A stretch of DNA of 40,214 bases from Microbacterium testaceum (GCF_001476655.1 NZ_LDRT01000077.1:1-40214); one strand, 5' to 3'; shown: positions 16,082 to 24,387, counted from the stretch's first letter. Program-made: numbers and translations. The notes: generated by a model from the sequence alone, not told the origin.

Positions 16082-16149
16082 CCCGTTGAGTGTCCAAGAC
16101 ACGCCGTAACTCGACTCAGTGTTGCGGCGTGTCTTGGACACTCAACGGG
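16082..16149. repeat. Long palindrome, copy 2 (downstream of DUF559 gene)
   Basis: Arms 16082-16110 (CCCGTTGAGTGTCC through CGTAAC) and 16121-16149 are 29 bp with a single mismatch, around a 10-nt loop. It is the same element as copy 1, better conserved. It lies between the convergent DUF559 and ccsB genes, where it could also terminate transcription from both sides. Confidence 0.93.
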
Positions 16150-16197
16150 CGCGCGGGCGCGGGGGCGCGGGCGCGCGGGGCGCGGCGGCGCCCTGGC

Positions 16198-17211
16198 CTA
16201 CTGGGTCAGACCGCTGTACGCGTGCAGGCCCTTGAAGAAGACGTTGACGATCGTGAAGTTGAACAGCACGGCCGAGAAACCGATGATCGACAGCCAGGCG
16301 GAGCGGGTTCCGCGCCAGCCGCGCGTCGCGCGGGCGTGGATGTACCCGGCGTACAGGACCCAGATCACGAACGTCCAGACTTCCTTGGTGTCGAAGCCCC
16401 AGAAGCGACCCCAGGCGTCGTTCGCCCAGATCGCACCGGCGATGAGCGTGAAGGTCCAGAAGATGAACCCGATGATCGCGAAGCGGTACGCGAGGGACTC
16501 GAGGGCGTCCGCCGAGGGCAGCGTCCGCAGGAAGCTGCGGCGACCGGCGGCCTCGACAGGCGCACCGATCAGCTTGCGCTCGCGTCGCGTCTGCAGGAGC
16601 TGCACGACCGACAGCCCGAACGCGAGGGCGAACAGCGAGGTCGCGAGGATCGCGACGAAGACGTGGATGACGAGCCAGACCGACTTCAGCGGGTCGGCGA
16701 GCGGCGTCACGTCGACGTGGTACGCCAGGGTCGCGCCACCGAGCAGCACGATCGCGAGGCCCGAGATGAACGACCCGAGGAAGCGCAGGTCGTACCGCGT
16801 CAGCGAGATGAGGTAGACCATCACGATGAGCAGCAGGCCCGTGAGGGCGAACTCGTACATGTTCGACCACGGCACGCGCCCCGCGGCGAGACCGCGGAGG
16901 ACCGTCGCGGCGAGGTGGAACAGGAACGCCAGCGCGGTCAGCGCCGTCCCCATGCGCGCCCACAGATACCGCGGCTTGTCGGTGAACGAGGGACCGGATG
17001 CCGGGGCCCCGGCCGAGGTATCGAGGACTCCCCCGCCGCCCGCCGTGACGAGCTCGCGCGCGACGACCTGGTCCTTCGCCTTCAGCGCGAGGTCGGAGCG
17101 GCGCGCGAGGTCGATGGCGTAGGCGATGAAAGCCAGCACATAGACGCCGACCGCCGTCCAGACGAGGAGAAGGGAGATCTCGTCGAGGAAGATCGAGTTC
17201 GGTCCGGGCAT
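16198..17211 (-). CDS. ccsB: CcsB/ResC, system II cytochrome c biogenesis protein
   Basis: 337 residues, about eight TM helices. With ResB it forms the heme exporter and ligase that attaches heme to apocytochrome c outside the membrane. Seen: RVPWSNMYEFALTGLL (family signature near the P-side His region), heme-ligand candidates in LAYHVDVTPLAD and VIHVFVAILATS, and the tryptophan-rich WGRFWGFDTKEVWTFVIW, which defines heme-handling proteins of this family. A charged insert (about 40-80, AKDQVVARELVTAGGGG) separates the first two helices. Last gene of the operon, 4 nt after resB. Confidence 0.95.
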   Translation of the reverse strand: MPGPNSIFLDEISLLLVWTAVGVYVLAFIAYAIDLARRSDLALKAKDQVVARELVTAGGGGVLDTSAGAPASGPSFTDKPRYLWARMGTALTALAFLFHLAATVLRGLAAGRVPWSNMYEFALTGLLLIVMVYLISLTRYDLRFLGSFISGLAIVLLGGATLAYHVDVTPLADPLKSVWLVIHVFVAILATSLFALAFGLSVVQLLQTRRERKLIGAPVEAAGRRSFLRTLPSADALESLAYRFAIIGFIFWTFTLIAGAIWANDAWGRFWGFDTKEVWTFVIWVLYAGYIHARATRGWRGTRSAWLSIIGFSAVLFNFTIVNVFFKGLHAYSGLTQ

Positions 17212-17215
17212 GGTG

Positions 17216-18940
17216 TCAGTCTACTTTTCCGGTGTCGGGTCGGGACGGGTCGGTCGATGCGGATTCGGCGGGAAGCGAGCCGCGATGCTTCTCGACCATC
17301 TGGTCGACGGCGGCGGCGAGTGTCGGGTCCTCGCCGCGAGCGAGCCCGGCGTACTCCAGGTGCACCGTGCCGCCGCGGGGCGTCGCCTTGACCCACATGC
17401 GCCGGCGCGGAACGAACAGCGCGGCGAGCAGGCCGAACAGGGCGAGCAGCGCGAACGCGAGCACCCACGGCCCCGCGAGGTCGCGGTGGATCGACAGCGA
17501 CACGAAGCGCTTGACCGACCCGTCGTATCCCGAGGCTCCGGCGGGGGCCGCGTTGTCGAAGGTGATCGTGCCGAGACCGTTCGGCAGATCCTGCGTCTCC
17601 CCGGGCATGAGCCGGAGCGCCGGAGTGCCGCTGTCGCCACCGGCCAGCTGCTGCATGTTGCTCGGGTCGAGCGTGTACACCGAGCGGGGCGTTCCGTCGT
17701 CGATGCCGAGGTCGCCCGCGTACACGCGGAGGGTCAGCACCGGGTACTCGAGGGCGCCGTAGGTCGAGGTCAGGGCCCCCGAGTCGAGCACGTTCATCGT
17801 CGGGTAGAAGAACCCGATCAGGCCGAGCTGTTCCGGCATCCCGTCCGCCACCTTGATGACGCCGAGCGAGGTCATGTTGGCGTCCTGGGGCAGGAACGCG
17901 ACCGAGTCGTGGAACACCTCTTCGCCCTGGGCGTTGCGGATCGTCACGGTGGGGGCGTAGCCGTTGCCCAGCAGATAGACCCGGTCGCCCTGGACGTCGA
18001 GCGGGTGATTCACGCGGATGTCGCCGTCCTGCGGGGAACCGCCGGGCGCCTGCGTGGTCATGTGCGCGACGAAGTCGCCCGCCTGCCCGCCGCCGGGCTG
18101 GCCGGGTGCGACGTAGTTCACGTCGAACTTGTCGAGCGTCATCGAGTACGGCGTCAGAGTGTCGCCGCTGACGAAACGACCCGGGTTGAAGGACGAGTAG
18201 TCGAGCAGGCTGTTCGCGAAGGCCTGACCCTCGACGAGCACGCGCTGGCCGGTGTAGGTGAAGCCTCCGCCGACGCCGACGGCGATCAGCACACCGACGA
18301 GAGCCGCGTGGAAGACGAGGTTGCCCGTCTCACGCAGGTATCCGCGCTCGGCCGAGACCGAGAACGACCCGCGTCCGTCGTACCGCGCGACGCGGTAACC
18401 GCTCTTCTTCAGCTGGGCGGCGGCGCTCTCGACGGCCGCAGCGGCGACGGCCGCGGCATCCTGTCCCTCCGGCACCGTCACGGTCACGTCGCGGTGGTCG
18501 TCGAGACGACCGAGCCGCGCGGGCGTGCGCGGGGGCTGCGAGCGCAGCGCCTTCCAGTGGTGCTTCGTGCGGGGCAGGACGCACCCGATCAGCGAGATGA
18601 ACAGCAGGATGTAGATCGCCGAGAACCACGGCGACGTGTACACGTCGAACATGCTCAGCTTGTCGAGCACCGGCGCGAGGTCGGGGTTGTCGGTGAAGTA
18701 CTGGGTGACGCCGTTGGGGTCGGCGCTGCGCTGCGGGACGATCGATCCGGGCACGGCCGCGATCGCGAGGAGCAGCAGCAGCACGAGCGCGGTGCGCATG
18801 CTCGTGAGCTGGCGCCACCCCCAGCGCATCCACCCGACGGGGCCGAGGCGCGGCTGGGTGATGTCATCGCCGCCGTCGGAGGGAGCCGCGGAGTCGGCGT
18901 GATCGGACGGGCGCAGAACGCCGTCGGTCGGCTCGGTCAC
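17216..18940 (-). CDS. resB: ResB-like cytochrome c biogenesis protein
   Basis: 574 residues from GTG 18940 (VTEPTDGVLRPSD), preceded by GAGGTGG 4 nt away and 13 nt after the ccdA stop. An ATG at 18973 would add 11 residues inside ccdA and has no ribosome site. ResB domain: LTSMRTALVLLLLLAIAAVP (TM1), SPWFSAIYILLFISLIGCVLPRTKHH (TM2), TGNLVFHAALVGVLIAVGVG (TM3), a large extracytoplasmic domain with NHPLDVQGDRVYLLGNGYAP, and a last helix GPWVLAFALLALFGLLAAL. Partner of CcsB in heme delivery and attachment. Confidence 0.95.
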   Translation of the reverse strand: MTEPTDGVLRPSDHADSAAPSDGGDDITQPRLGPVGWMRWGWRQLTSMRTALVLLLLLAIAAVPGSIVPQRSADPNGVTQYFTDNPDLAPVLDKLSMFDVYTSPWFSAIYILLFISLIGCVLPRTKHHWKALRSQPPRTPARLGRLDDHRDVTVTVPEGQDAAAVAAAAVESAAAQLKKSGYRVARYDGRGSFSVSAERGYLRETGNLVFHAALVGVLIAVGVGGGFTYTGQRVLVEGQAFANSLLDYSSFNPGRFVSGDTLTPYSMTLDKFDVNYVAPGQPGGGQAGDFVAHMTTQAPGGSPQDGDIRVNHPLDVQGDRVYLLGNGYAPTVTIRNAQGEEVFHDSVAFLPQDANMTSLGVIKVADGMPEQLGLIGFFYPTMNVLDSGALTSTYGALEYPVLTLRVYAGDLGIDDGTPRSVYTLDPSNMQQLAGGDSGTPALRLMPGETQDLPNGLGTITFDNAAPAGASGYDGSVKRFVSLSIHRDLAGPWVLAFALLALFGLLAALFVPRRRMWVKATPRGGTVHLEYAGLARGEDPTLAAAVDQMVEKHRGSLPAESASTDPSRPDTGKVD

Positions 18941-18953
18941 GGTGCCACCTCGA

Positions 18954-19703
18954 TCAGAGCGGGAGCTGGACATTGAGCATCACCCCCTGGAGCGTCGACA
19001 TCCAGGTGCCCCAGACGCCGACGACCATGAGCAGGCCGAGCACGATCAGCAGCACACCGCCGATGAGGTTGACCAGCCGGATGTGTTTGCGGATGAACGC
19101 GACAGAGCGCGTCGCCCAGCCGAAACCGAGCGCGAGCAGGATGAACGGGATGCCGAGGCCCAGCGAGTAGGCAAGGCCCAGCAGCGCGGCCCGCCAGGGG
19201 TCGCCGAGGTTGTACGACACCGAGATGATCGCGGTGAGCGTCGGGCCGATGCACGGTGTCCAACCGACGCCGAGGGCGATGCCGAGCAGCGGTGCCCCGA
19301 TGAGCCCGAGGTTGCCGCGAGCCTGCATCCGCACGGAGCGCTGGGCGATCCCGAAGAGTCCGATGAACACGAGGCCCATGAGGATGATGACGACGCCCAC
19401 GACCCGCGTGATGACGTCGGCATAGCGGGTGAAGAACGCCCCCGCGGCGCCGCCGAGCACGTTGAGCGCCATGAACACGACGGTGAATCCCGCGATGAAG
19501 AGCAGGGTTCCGCCGAGAAGGCGCCCTCGACCGGTACCGGATGCCGAGCTCCCCCGGGGAGCCACGGCACCGCCGATGAAGCCGAGGTATCCCGGCACGA
19601 GGGGGAGCACGCAGGGCGACAGAAAGGAGATGAGACCCGCGGCGAGAGCGACCGGGATCGCGAGCCACAACGCCCCGTCGAAGACGAGAGCGCCCGGATT
19701 CAC
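18954..19703 (-). CDS. ccdA: CcdA, thiol-disulfide transmembrane electron carrier
   Basis: 249 residues from GTG 19703 (VNPGALVFDGALW), whose GTGA overlaps the resA stop. Six TM helices with the paired CcdA cysteine motifs SFLSPCVLPLVPGYLGFIGG and GVGWTPCIGPTLTAIIS. It passes reducing equivalents from cytosolic thioredoxin across the membrane to ResA, keeping apocytochrome c cysteines reduced for heme attachment. Confidence 0.96.
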   Translation of the reverse strand: MNPGALVFDGALWLAIPVALAAGLISFLSPCVLPLVPGYLGFIGGAVAPRGSSASGTGRGRLLGGTLLFIAGFTVVFMALNVLGGAAGAFFTRYADVITRVVGVVIILMGLVFIGLFGIAQRSVRMQARGNLGLIGAPLLGIALGVGWTPCIGPTLTAIISVSYNLGDPWRAALLGLAYSLGLGIPFILLALGFGWATRSVAFIRKHIRLVNLIGGVLLIVLGLLMVVGVWGTWMSTLQGVMLNVQLPL

Positions 19704-20293
19704 GCGTTCTCCTCGAGCACGGTGCGCACCATGGACTCGAGGATCGACGCCTCGGGGAGCTCGCCGATGATGCGGGCCGCCACGCGACCCTGCTTGTCGA
19801 GCACGAGGGTGGTGGGGGTGGCGTTCAGGGGGGTCTTGTCGTTGAACGCGAGCTTGAGCTCGGCGTCGTTGACCGCGAGAGCACTGGAGTACGACACCTT
19901 GTTGTCGCGCGCGAACGACAGGGCGGTCGGGCCCTGGTCGTAGGTGTTGATGCCCAGGAACGCGACGTCCTGGCCCTGGAACGACTGGTACGCCTGCTCG
20001 AGGCGCGGCGCCTCGATGATGCACGGTCCGCACGTCGCGTACCAGAAGTTGACGACGAGGACCTTGCCCGAGAAATCGCCGCTCGAGACGGGCGAGCCGT
20101 TGTCGAGCGTGCCGGTGAACTCGACCGGTTCCCCGCGCTGATCGGGCGCGATCTCCTGGGTCTGGAAGCCGTTGGCCGCGATGTAGCCCTTGTTGTCACC
20201 CGCGCGGTACTGCTCGGCCAGGGGGTCGGCGCTGCAGGCGGCCAGGCTCACGGCGAGGACCGCGACCACGGCGGCGGACAGGATTCGGCGCAT
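19700..20293 (-). CDS. resA: ResA/TlpA-like thioredoxin lipoprotein
   Basis: 197 residues from ATG 20293, with TAGGAG 7 nt upstream; a GTG at 20296 is also possible. A signal peptide ends in lipobox LAAC with Cys20, so the protein is anchored outside the membrane. The thioredoxin fold carries VVNFWYATCGPCIIEAPRLE with the active CxxC at Cys88/Cys91 and the cis-Pro segment NATPTTLVLDKQG. It reduces the heme-binding cysteines of apocytochrome c with electrons from CcdA. Starts within the stop codon of the phosphatase gene (TGATG). Confidence 0.93.
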   Translation of the reverse strand: MRRILSAAVVAVLAVSLAACSADPLAEQYRAGDNKGYIAANGFQTQEIAPDQRGEPVEFTGTLDNGSPVSSGDFSGKVLVVNFWYATCGPCIIEAPRLEQAYQSFQGQDVAFLGINTYDQGPTALSFARDNKVSYSSALAVNDAELKLAFNDKTPLNATPTTLVLDKQGRVAARIIGELPEASILESMVRTVLEENA

Positions 20294-20937
20294 CACACGG
20301 CTCCTACGTCGACGGCCCCGGCGGTGCTCGCCGGTTCCGCGTAGGCCACTTCGACCCAGCGGCGGGAGCCGTCGGCGTCGTCGCGCCGCTCGAAGCTCGT
20401 CACGCTCGACAGCGCGCAGCGGCGCTTGCGGGGATCGTGGCGGGTGGGCTGGAGGGAGAGGGCGAGGTGGGTCACCCAGATGGGGAGCTGGTGCGACACG
20501 ATGACGACGTCGCCGGACGGCACGCGGTCCCCGGCGTCGTCCATGGCGGCGGTCACGCGGGCGACGACCTGGGCGTACGGCTCACCCCAGCTCGGGACGT
20601 CGGGCTGACGCAGGTGCCGCCAGTTGAGGGGGTTGGCGAGCGCGCGCTTCATGCGGCGCCCCTCGAAGACGTTCGTCGGCTCGATCACGCGCTCATCGAT
20701 CACCGGCTCGATACCGAACAGCGATGCGAAGGGCTCGGCCGACTCGCGCGTGCGTTGCAACGGCGAGGCGATCAGGGCCGAGACAGGCCGATCGAGCCCG
20801 TGCACGTACTCCGCGGCCTGGCGAGCCATCCGACGCCCGTCGACGCTCAGACCGAACCCGGGGAGCCGACCATAGAGCACGCGACGGGGGTTGTGAACCT
20901 CCCCGTGGCGCACGAGATGAAGGCGATCCGCGGGCAC
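20293..20937 (-). CDS. Histidine phosphatase (phosphoglycerate mutase-like)
   Basis: 214 residues. The RHG catalytic motif LHLVRHGEVHNP is at residues 6-17, with phospho-acceptor His11; also SPLQRTRESAEPFASLFG and the second catalytic His in VVIVSHQLPIWV. Substrate unknown. First gene of the ResA-CcdA-ResB-CcsB operon, an arrangement common in actinobacteria. GTG 20937 lies 6 nt after a TAGACT box, suggesting leaderless transcription of the whole five-gene unit. Confidence 0.92.
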   Translation of the reverse strand: MPADRLHLVRHGEVHNPRRVLYGRLPGFGLSVDGRRMARQAAEYVHGLDRPVSALIASPLQRTRESAEPFASLFGIEPVIDERVIEPTNVFEGRRMKRALANPLNWRHLRQPDVPSWGEPYAQVVARVTAAMDDAGDRVPSGDVVIVSHQLPIWVTHLALSLQPTRHDPRKRRCALSSVTSFERRDDADGSRRWVEVAYAEPASTAGAVDVGAV

Positions 20938-20943
20938 CGATTC

Positions 20944-20949
20944 AGTCTA
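20944..20949 (-). promoter_or_regulatory. -10 box (TAGACT) of the cytochrome c maturation operon
   Basis: TAGACT on the minus strand, 6 nt before GTG 20937, with no ribosome site in between. Probable leaderless promoter for the phosphatase-resA-ccdA-resB-ccsB unit. Confidence 0.6.
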
Positions 20950-21027
20950 CGTGCGGGTTCTGTGGTCTGACTGAGCGAGCGGCTCTGTTGTTTCGACGTG
21001 GAGATACCGGCGGACGGATGCCGGAAC

Positions 21028-21735
21028 TCAGGCGTCGCGGCCCGCGTCGGCGGTGTCGCGACGCGAGGCCAGCAGCGACCGGACGCGGCTGTACAGGAAC
21101 CAGGCGACCCCGATCGCGACCGCCGCGATCACGACGTACTGCAGGATCGAGGCGTATTCCTCGACGATGTGCCAGTTCTCCCCGAGCAGGTAGCCCGAGA
21201 GCACGAAGATCGTGTTCCAGATGAGGCTCCCCGCACCCGTGAGCAGACCGAAGCGCCACATCGGCATCTTCGACACCCCCGCGGGAATCGAGATGAGACT
21301 GCGGAAGATCGGGATCATGCGCCCGAAGAACACCGCTTTGCCACCGTGGCGCTCGAACCACGCGACCGTGCGATCGACGTCTTCGGGATGCAGCAGGGGC
21401 ATCTTCTCGGCGAAGCTGCGCAGGCGAGCGGCCCCGAGCCAGCGGCCGAGACCGTACAGCATGAACGCACCGACCACGGAGCCGATCGTGGTCCACAGCA
21501 GCGCTTCGAAGAGCGTGAACGAGCCGCGGCTGGCGGTCAGTCCGGCCATGGGCAGCACGACCTCGCTCGGCAGAGGGGGGAAGAGGTTCTCGAGGGCGAT
21601 GGCGACACCCGCACCCACGGGTCCGATGACCTCCATGAGCGAGACGGTCCAGTCGGCGAGCGAGGACAGCCAGGACTGCCCCTCCTCCGAGGAGGGGGAC
21701 GCAGCGGTTGCGACGGAGAGGGCCATGTCGGTCAT
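21028..21735 (-). CDS. DedA-family membrane protein
   Basis: 235 residues. DedA (SNARE-associated/VTT) domain: ALENLFPPLPSEVVLPMAG contains the conserved E-x-x-FPPLPSE re-entrant loop, LYGLGRWLG, FFGRMIPIFRSLISIPAGVS is the second conserved Arg-containing motif, followed by GSLIWNTIFVLSGYLLGENW. Family members move lipid carriers such as undecaprenyl phosphate or phosphatidylethanolamine across the membrane; which one here is not visible. Single gene upstream of no obvious partner. Confidence 0.93.
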   Translation of the reverse strand: MTDMALSVATAASPSSEEGQSWLSSLADWTVSLMEVIGPVGAGVAIALENLFPPLPSEVVLPMAGLTASRGSFTLFEALLWTTIGSVVGAFMLYGLGRWLGAARLRSFAEKMPLLHPEDVDRTVAWFERHGGKAVFFGRMIPIFRSLISIPAGVSKMPMWRFGLLTGAGSLIWNTIFVLSGYLLGENWHIVEEYASILQYVVIAAVAIGVAWFLYSRVRSLLASRRDTADAGRDA

Positions 21736-21842
21736 CGGGTGCCTTCGCGCTCGGTGATCGGCCGCCCGTCCGGGCGCCCGTTCCAGGCTACGGCCCGGTC
21801 AGAGGCGAATCCTGGGGGTTGCCCCCGAGCGCGTTCTCGGGT

Positions 21843-22232
21843 TCAGGATGCCGAGACCCCGAGGCTCACGATCGCCGCGGAGACGAACCACAGCGCCGTC
21901 ATGAGCGCCATTCCCGCCAGCGGCACCCAGAAGGCCAGGCGCCGCTTGACCAGCAGGACGATCGCGACGACGACGGCGATCAGGAAGACGACCCAGGGGG
22001 CGATGACCGCCGACCAGAGGCCGAGGTTCATGAGGTCGGTGTTGCAGTTCTGCGATCCGCAGGCGTCCGCGGCGAAGGCGAGGAACAGCCCCGCGTACGA
22101 GGCGGCGAGCGTGGCCAACGGCGAGAGCACGAGGAAGACGATCGTCAGCACGACGTCCCACGTGCGCGCGGGTTGGCGCACAGGCTCGGGCCGGAGCGTC
22201 CGGAAAGACTCCGGAGGCATCGAATAGGTCAC
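21843..22232 (-). CDS. DUF6264-like small membrane protein
   Basis: 129 residues from GTG 22232 (VTYSMPPESFRTL). Longer in-frame starts exist (ATG 22241 and further up), but a TAGGAT box overlaps that ATG and lies 7 nt before GTG 22232, matching the leaderless spacing of other genes here. Three hydrophobic helices: VVLTIVFLVLSPLATLAASY, WSAVIAPWVVFLIAVVVAIV and VPLAGMALMTALWFVSAAIV. Two cysteines lie in the loop ACGSQNCNTD. It resembles membrane proteins annotated DUF6264 in Microbacterium. Function unknown. Confidence 0.7.
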   Translation of the reverse strand: MTYSMPPESFRTLRPEPVRQPARTWDVVLTIVFLVLSPLATLAASYAGLFLAFAADACGSQNCNTDLMNLGLWSAVIAPWVVFLIAVVVAIVLLVKRRLAFWVPLAGMALMTALWFVSAAIVSLGVSAS

Positions 22233-22239
22233 GCCCGAC

Positions 22240-22245
22240 ATCCTA
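22240..22245 (-). promoter_or_regulatory. -10 box (TAGGAT) of DUF6264 gene
   Basis: TAGGAT on the minus strand overlaps one possible ATG and lies 7 nt before GTG 22232. This decides the start in favour of the GTG. It is divergent from the promoter at 22340-22345. Confidence 0.5.
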
Positions 22246-22339
22246 TGGATGCCACCGCCCGCCCCGTGCACCGCGGACGTCACCCGCACGCGGCACGCCA
22301 CGCGCCGTCACGAAGTGGCGATCGGGGGCCCGTGCCCCG

Positions 22340-22345
22340 TACCGT
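22340..22345 (+). promoter_or_regulatory. -10 box (TACCGT) of the SAHH-like operon
   Basis: TACCGT lies 6 nt before GTG 22352 with no ribosome site. Probable leaderless promoter for the four-gene operon 22352-27042. Confidence 0.5.
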
Positions 22346-22351
22346 CGACAC

Positions 22352-23131
22352 GTGTCGTCCTTCCGGTCCTTCACGCCCGACGGGATCGACGCGCTGCTCC
22401 CCGTTTCCCTCCGCCTCCACCGGGAGTGGCGCAGTGCGCTCGAGACCCTGTCGTACGGCGGTGCCCTGCCTCCCCTTCCGCCCGCGCTGCGCGAGCCGCT
22501 CCGCGACGTCGGCGGCTTCGATCTCGCCCACGACCCGGACGGTGTCGATCCGTTCGCTTCCCCGGCCTTCGGCATCCTGTCCTCGCGGCTGCGCGCCGAG
22601 CAGGTGCTGCGTGCGGTCTCGGCGCGGACGAATCTCACGCTCGCGGGCACGACCGTGGCCGTCGTCGGCGACGGGTCGCTGGCGGAGGCGCTCTCGACGT
22701 CGCTGCGCACGCTGGGAGCTGCCGTGATCCGTGCGACCGACGCACCGGTGACGGCCCTCGCCGCGCGCCTGGACGGATTCCGCGTACAGCCGCTGAGCGA
22801 GCTCGGCTCCCGCGACACCCCCGTGCACCTCACGGTGCTGACCGGCGAGGGACACGGCGTCCTCCCCGTCGACACGCTCGAGGGCCTCGTCGCCGACGCC
22901 TCCCCCGGCGGAGCCCCGACCGCGGGGCTGCGCACCTCGCCCTCGCCGCGCCCCTTCGTGGGTCGGGTGGGAGCGGCCTCCCTCGTCGAGATGCCGTCCC
23001 CTCTTCCGGAGGCTGACGTGCCCGCGTCGTCGACGCAGTGGCGCCTCCTCGACGCGCTCATCGCCCTGCTCCTGCTCGACCGGCACGCCGCCGGCGACGA
23101 CGACCGCTTCGCTCGGGAGGTGACCCCGTGA
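22352..23131 (+). CDS. Rossmann-domain protein resembling the SAHH NAD domain
   Basis: 259 residues; I do not recognise a named family. The middle (about 72-200) reads like the NAD domain of the next gene's SAHH-like product: LAGTTVAVVGDGSLAEAL (98-115) against LRGATVVVVGYGRVGSGI, and ALAARLDGFRVQPLSEL against ALQAAFAGFAVRTLAQA. The glycine loop is weakened to VGDGSLAE. The N-terminal 70 residues (DALLPVSLRLHREWRSALET) and Pro-rich C-terminus have no clear relative, and no SAHH substrate domain is present. GTG 22352 follows a -10 box by 6 nt. Its stop overlaps the next start (GTGA), so the two proteins are made together and may form a hetero-complex. Confidence 0.6.
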   Translation: MSSFRSFTPDGIDALLPVSLRLHREWRSALETLSYGGALPPLPPALREPLRDVGGFDLAHDPDGVDPFASPAFGILSSRLRAEQVLRAVSARTNLTLAGTTVAVVGDGSLAEALSTSLRTLGAAVIRATDAPVTALAARLDGFRVQPLSELGSRDTPVHLTVLTGEGHGVLPVDTLEGLVADASPGGAPTAGLRTSPSPRPFVGRVGAASLVEMPSPLPEADVPASSTQWRLLDALIALLLLDRHAAGDDDRFAREVTP

Positions 23132-24387
23132 CCGGACGCATCGCCGACCCGTCGCTGTGGCGCGCGGGCCAGGACCGCATCGACTGGGCGCGCGCGCACA
23201 TGCCCGTGACCGTCGCGCTCTCCGCCCGCCTGCGCGAGGCCGGGACCGTCGCCGGCGTACGGATCGGGGTCTCGGACGTGCTCGAGCCGAAGACCGCGAC
23301 GGTGGCCCTCGCCCTCGCCGAGGCGGGTGCCGACGTCACGGTCACGTCCGCGGGTCGCAACACCGACGACGAGGTGGCCGCCGCACTCGCGCACGCGGGG
23401 CTGCCGGTCTACGCGCGGGCGGATGCCCGCCGGTCGGAGGACCGCGAGAATGCCCTCGCGCTGCTCGATCACCGCCCCGAGGTGATCGTCGACGACGGCG
23501 CCTCGACGATCCGGCTGGTCCACCTCGAGCGTCCCGACGTCGTCGCGCAGATGCGCGGAGCGACCGAGCAGACGACGAGCGGCGTACGCCCGCTCCGACG
23601 CATGCACGCCGAGGGGGCTCTGCGCATCCCGGTGGTCGCCGCGAACGACGCGCGGTCGAAGTCCCTGTTCGACAACCGACACGGCACCGGCCAGTCGGTC
23701 GTGTTCGCCGTCGCCGATGTCGCGGACCGCTCTCTCCGGGGCGCGACGGTCGTCGTGGTCGGCTACGGTCGCGTCGGCTCCGGTATCGCCGAGCACGCCG
23801 CGGCCCTGGGCGCATGCGTGATCGTGACCGAGACTGATCCCGTGGCGGCACTGCAAGCGGCTTTCGCCGGTTTCGCGGTGCGCACCCTGGCCCAGGCCGT
23901 CGCCGAAGCCGACGTCGTGATCTCGGCCACCGGCATCCGGCACACCATCGACGTCGGCCACCTCGACGCTCTGCCCACCGGAGCGATCGTGGCCGTGGGC
24001 GGCGGGGTGTCCCAGGAGATCGCCCTGGATGCCGCCCGCGCCGCCGGCGCGACCGAGATCGCGCGCGACGGGGCGGTGTCGACGATCCGGATGCCGAGCG
24101 GTTCCCTCGTGCACGTGCTCGACGACGGCAACTGCCTCAACGTCAGTGCGGCCGAGGGCAACCCCGTGCAGATCATGGACCTGTCCTTCGGGGTGCAGCT
24201 GGCCTCGGTCGAGTACCTGCTCACCGCTCCCGGCCTCGACGCCGCGGTACACGAGCTGCCGCGGGCCGCCGACGACGAGGTCGCGGCGATCGCGCTCGCG
24301 TCGTTCGGGGGAACGGTCGACACCGTCTCGACCGCCCAGCGGGACTTCCTCGCGTCTTGGATCTCCGCCGAGGACGGCGACGAATGA
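23128..24387 (+). CDS. S-adenosylhomocysteine hydrolase-like enzyme, divergent
   Basis: 419 residues from GTG 23128, with GGGAGG 7 nt upstream. SAHH-family architecture: substrate domain, then NAD domain GYGRVGSG (212-219) with the NAD-binding Glu235 in VTETDP. Retained relative to canonical SAHH: the DDG Asp pair (122-123), Lys178, Asp182 and Asn183 (SKSLFDN). Changed: the catalytic Glu of EETTTG is Gln148 (TEQTTSG), the active-site Cys is Thr187, the His of the GHF motif is Gly293, the LHMT-E adenine-binding segment is replaced by DVLEPKTA, and the C-terminal tail with the NAD-binding Lys and Tyr is absent. It probably uses NAD on a nucleoside-like substrate, but not as ordinary SAHH; an automatic ahcY name would mislead. 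Overlaps both neighbours. Confidence 0.8.
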   Translation: MTGRIADPSLWRAGQDRIDWARAHMPVTVALSARLREAGTVAGVRIGVSDVLEPKTATVALALAEAGADVTVTSAGRNTDDEVAAALAHAGLPVYARADARRSEDRENALALLDHRPEVIVDDGASTIRLVHLERPDVVAQMRGATEQTTSGVRPLRRMHAEGALRIPVVAANDARSKSLFDNRHGTGQSVVFAVADVADRSLRGATVVVVGYGRVGSGIAEHAAALGACVIVTETDPVAALQAAFAGFAVRTLAQAVAEADVVISATGIRHTIDVGHLDALPTGAIVAVGGGVSQEIALDAARAAGATEIARDGAVSTIRMPSGSLVHVLDDGNCLNVSAAEGNPVQIMDLSFGVQLASVEYLLTAPGLDAAVHELPRAADDEVAAIALASFGGTVDTVSTAQRDFLASWISAEDGDE

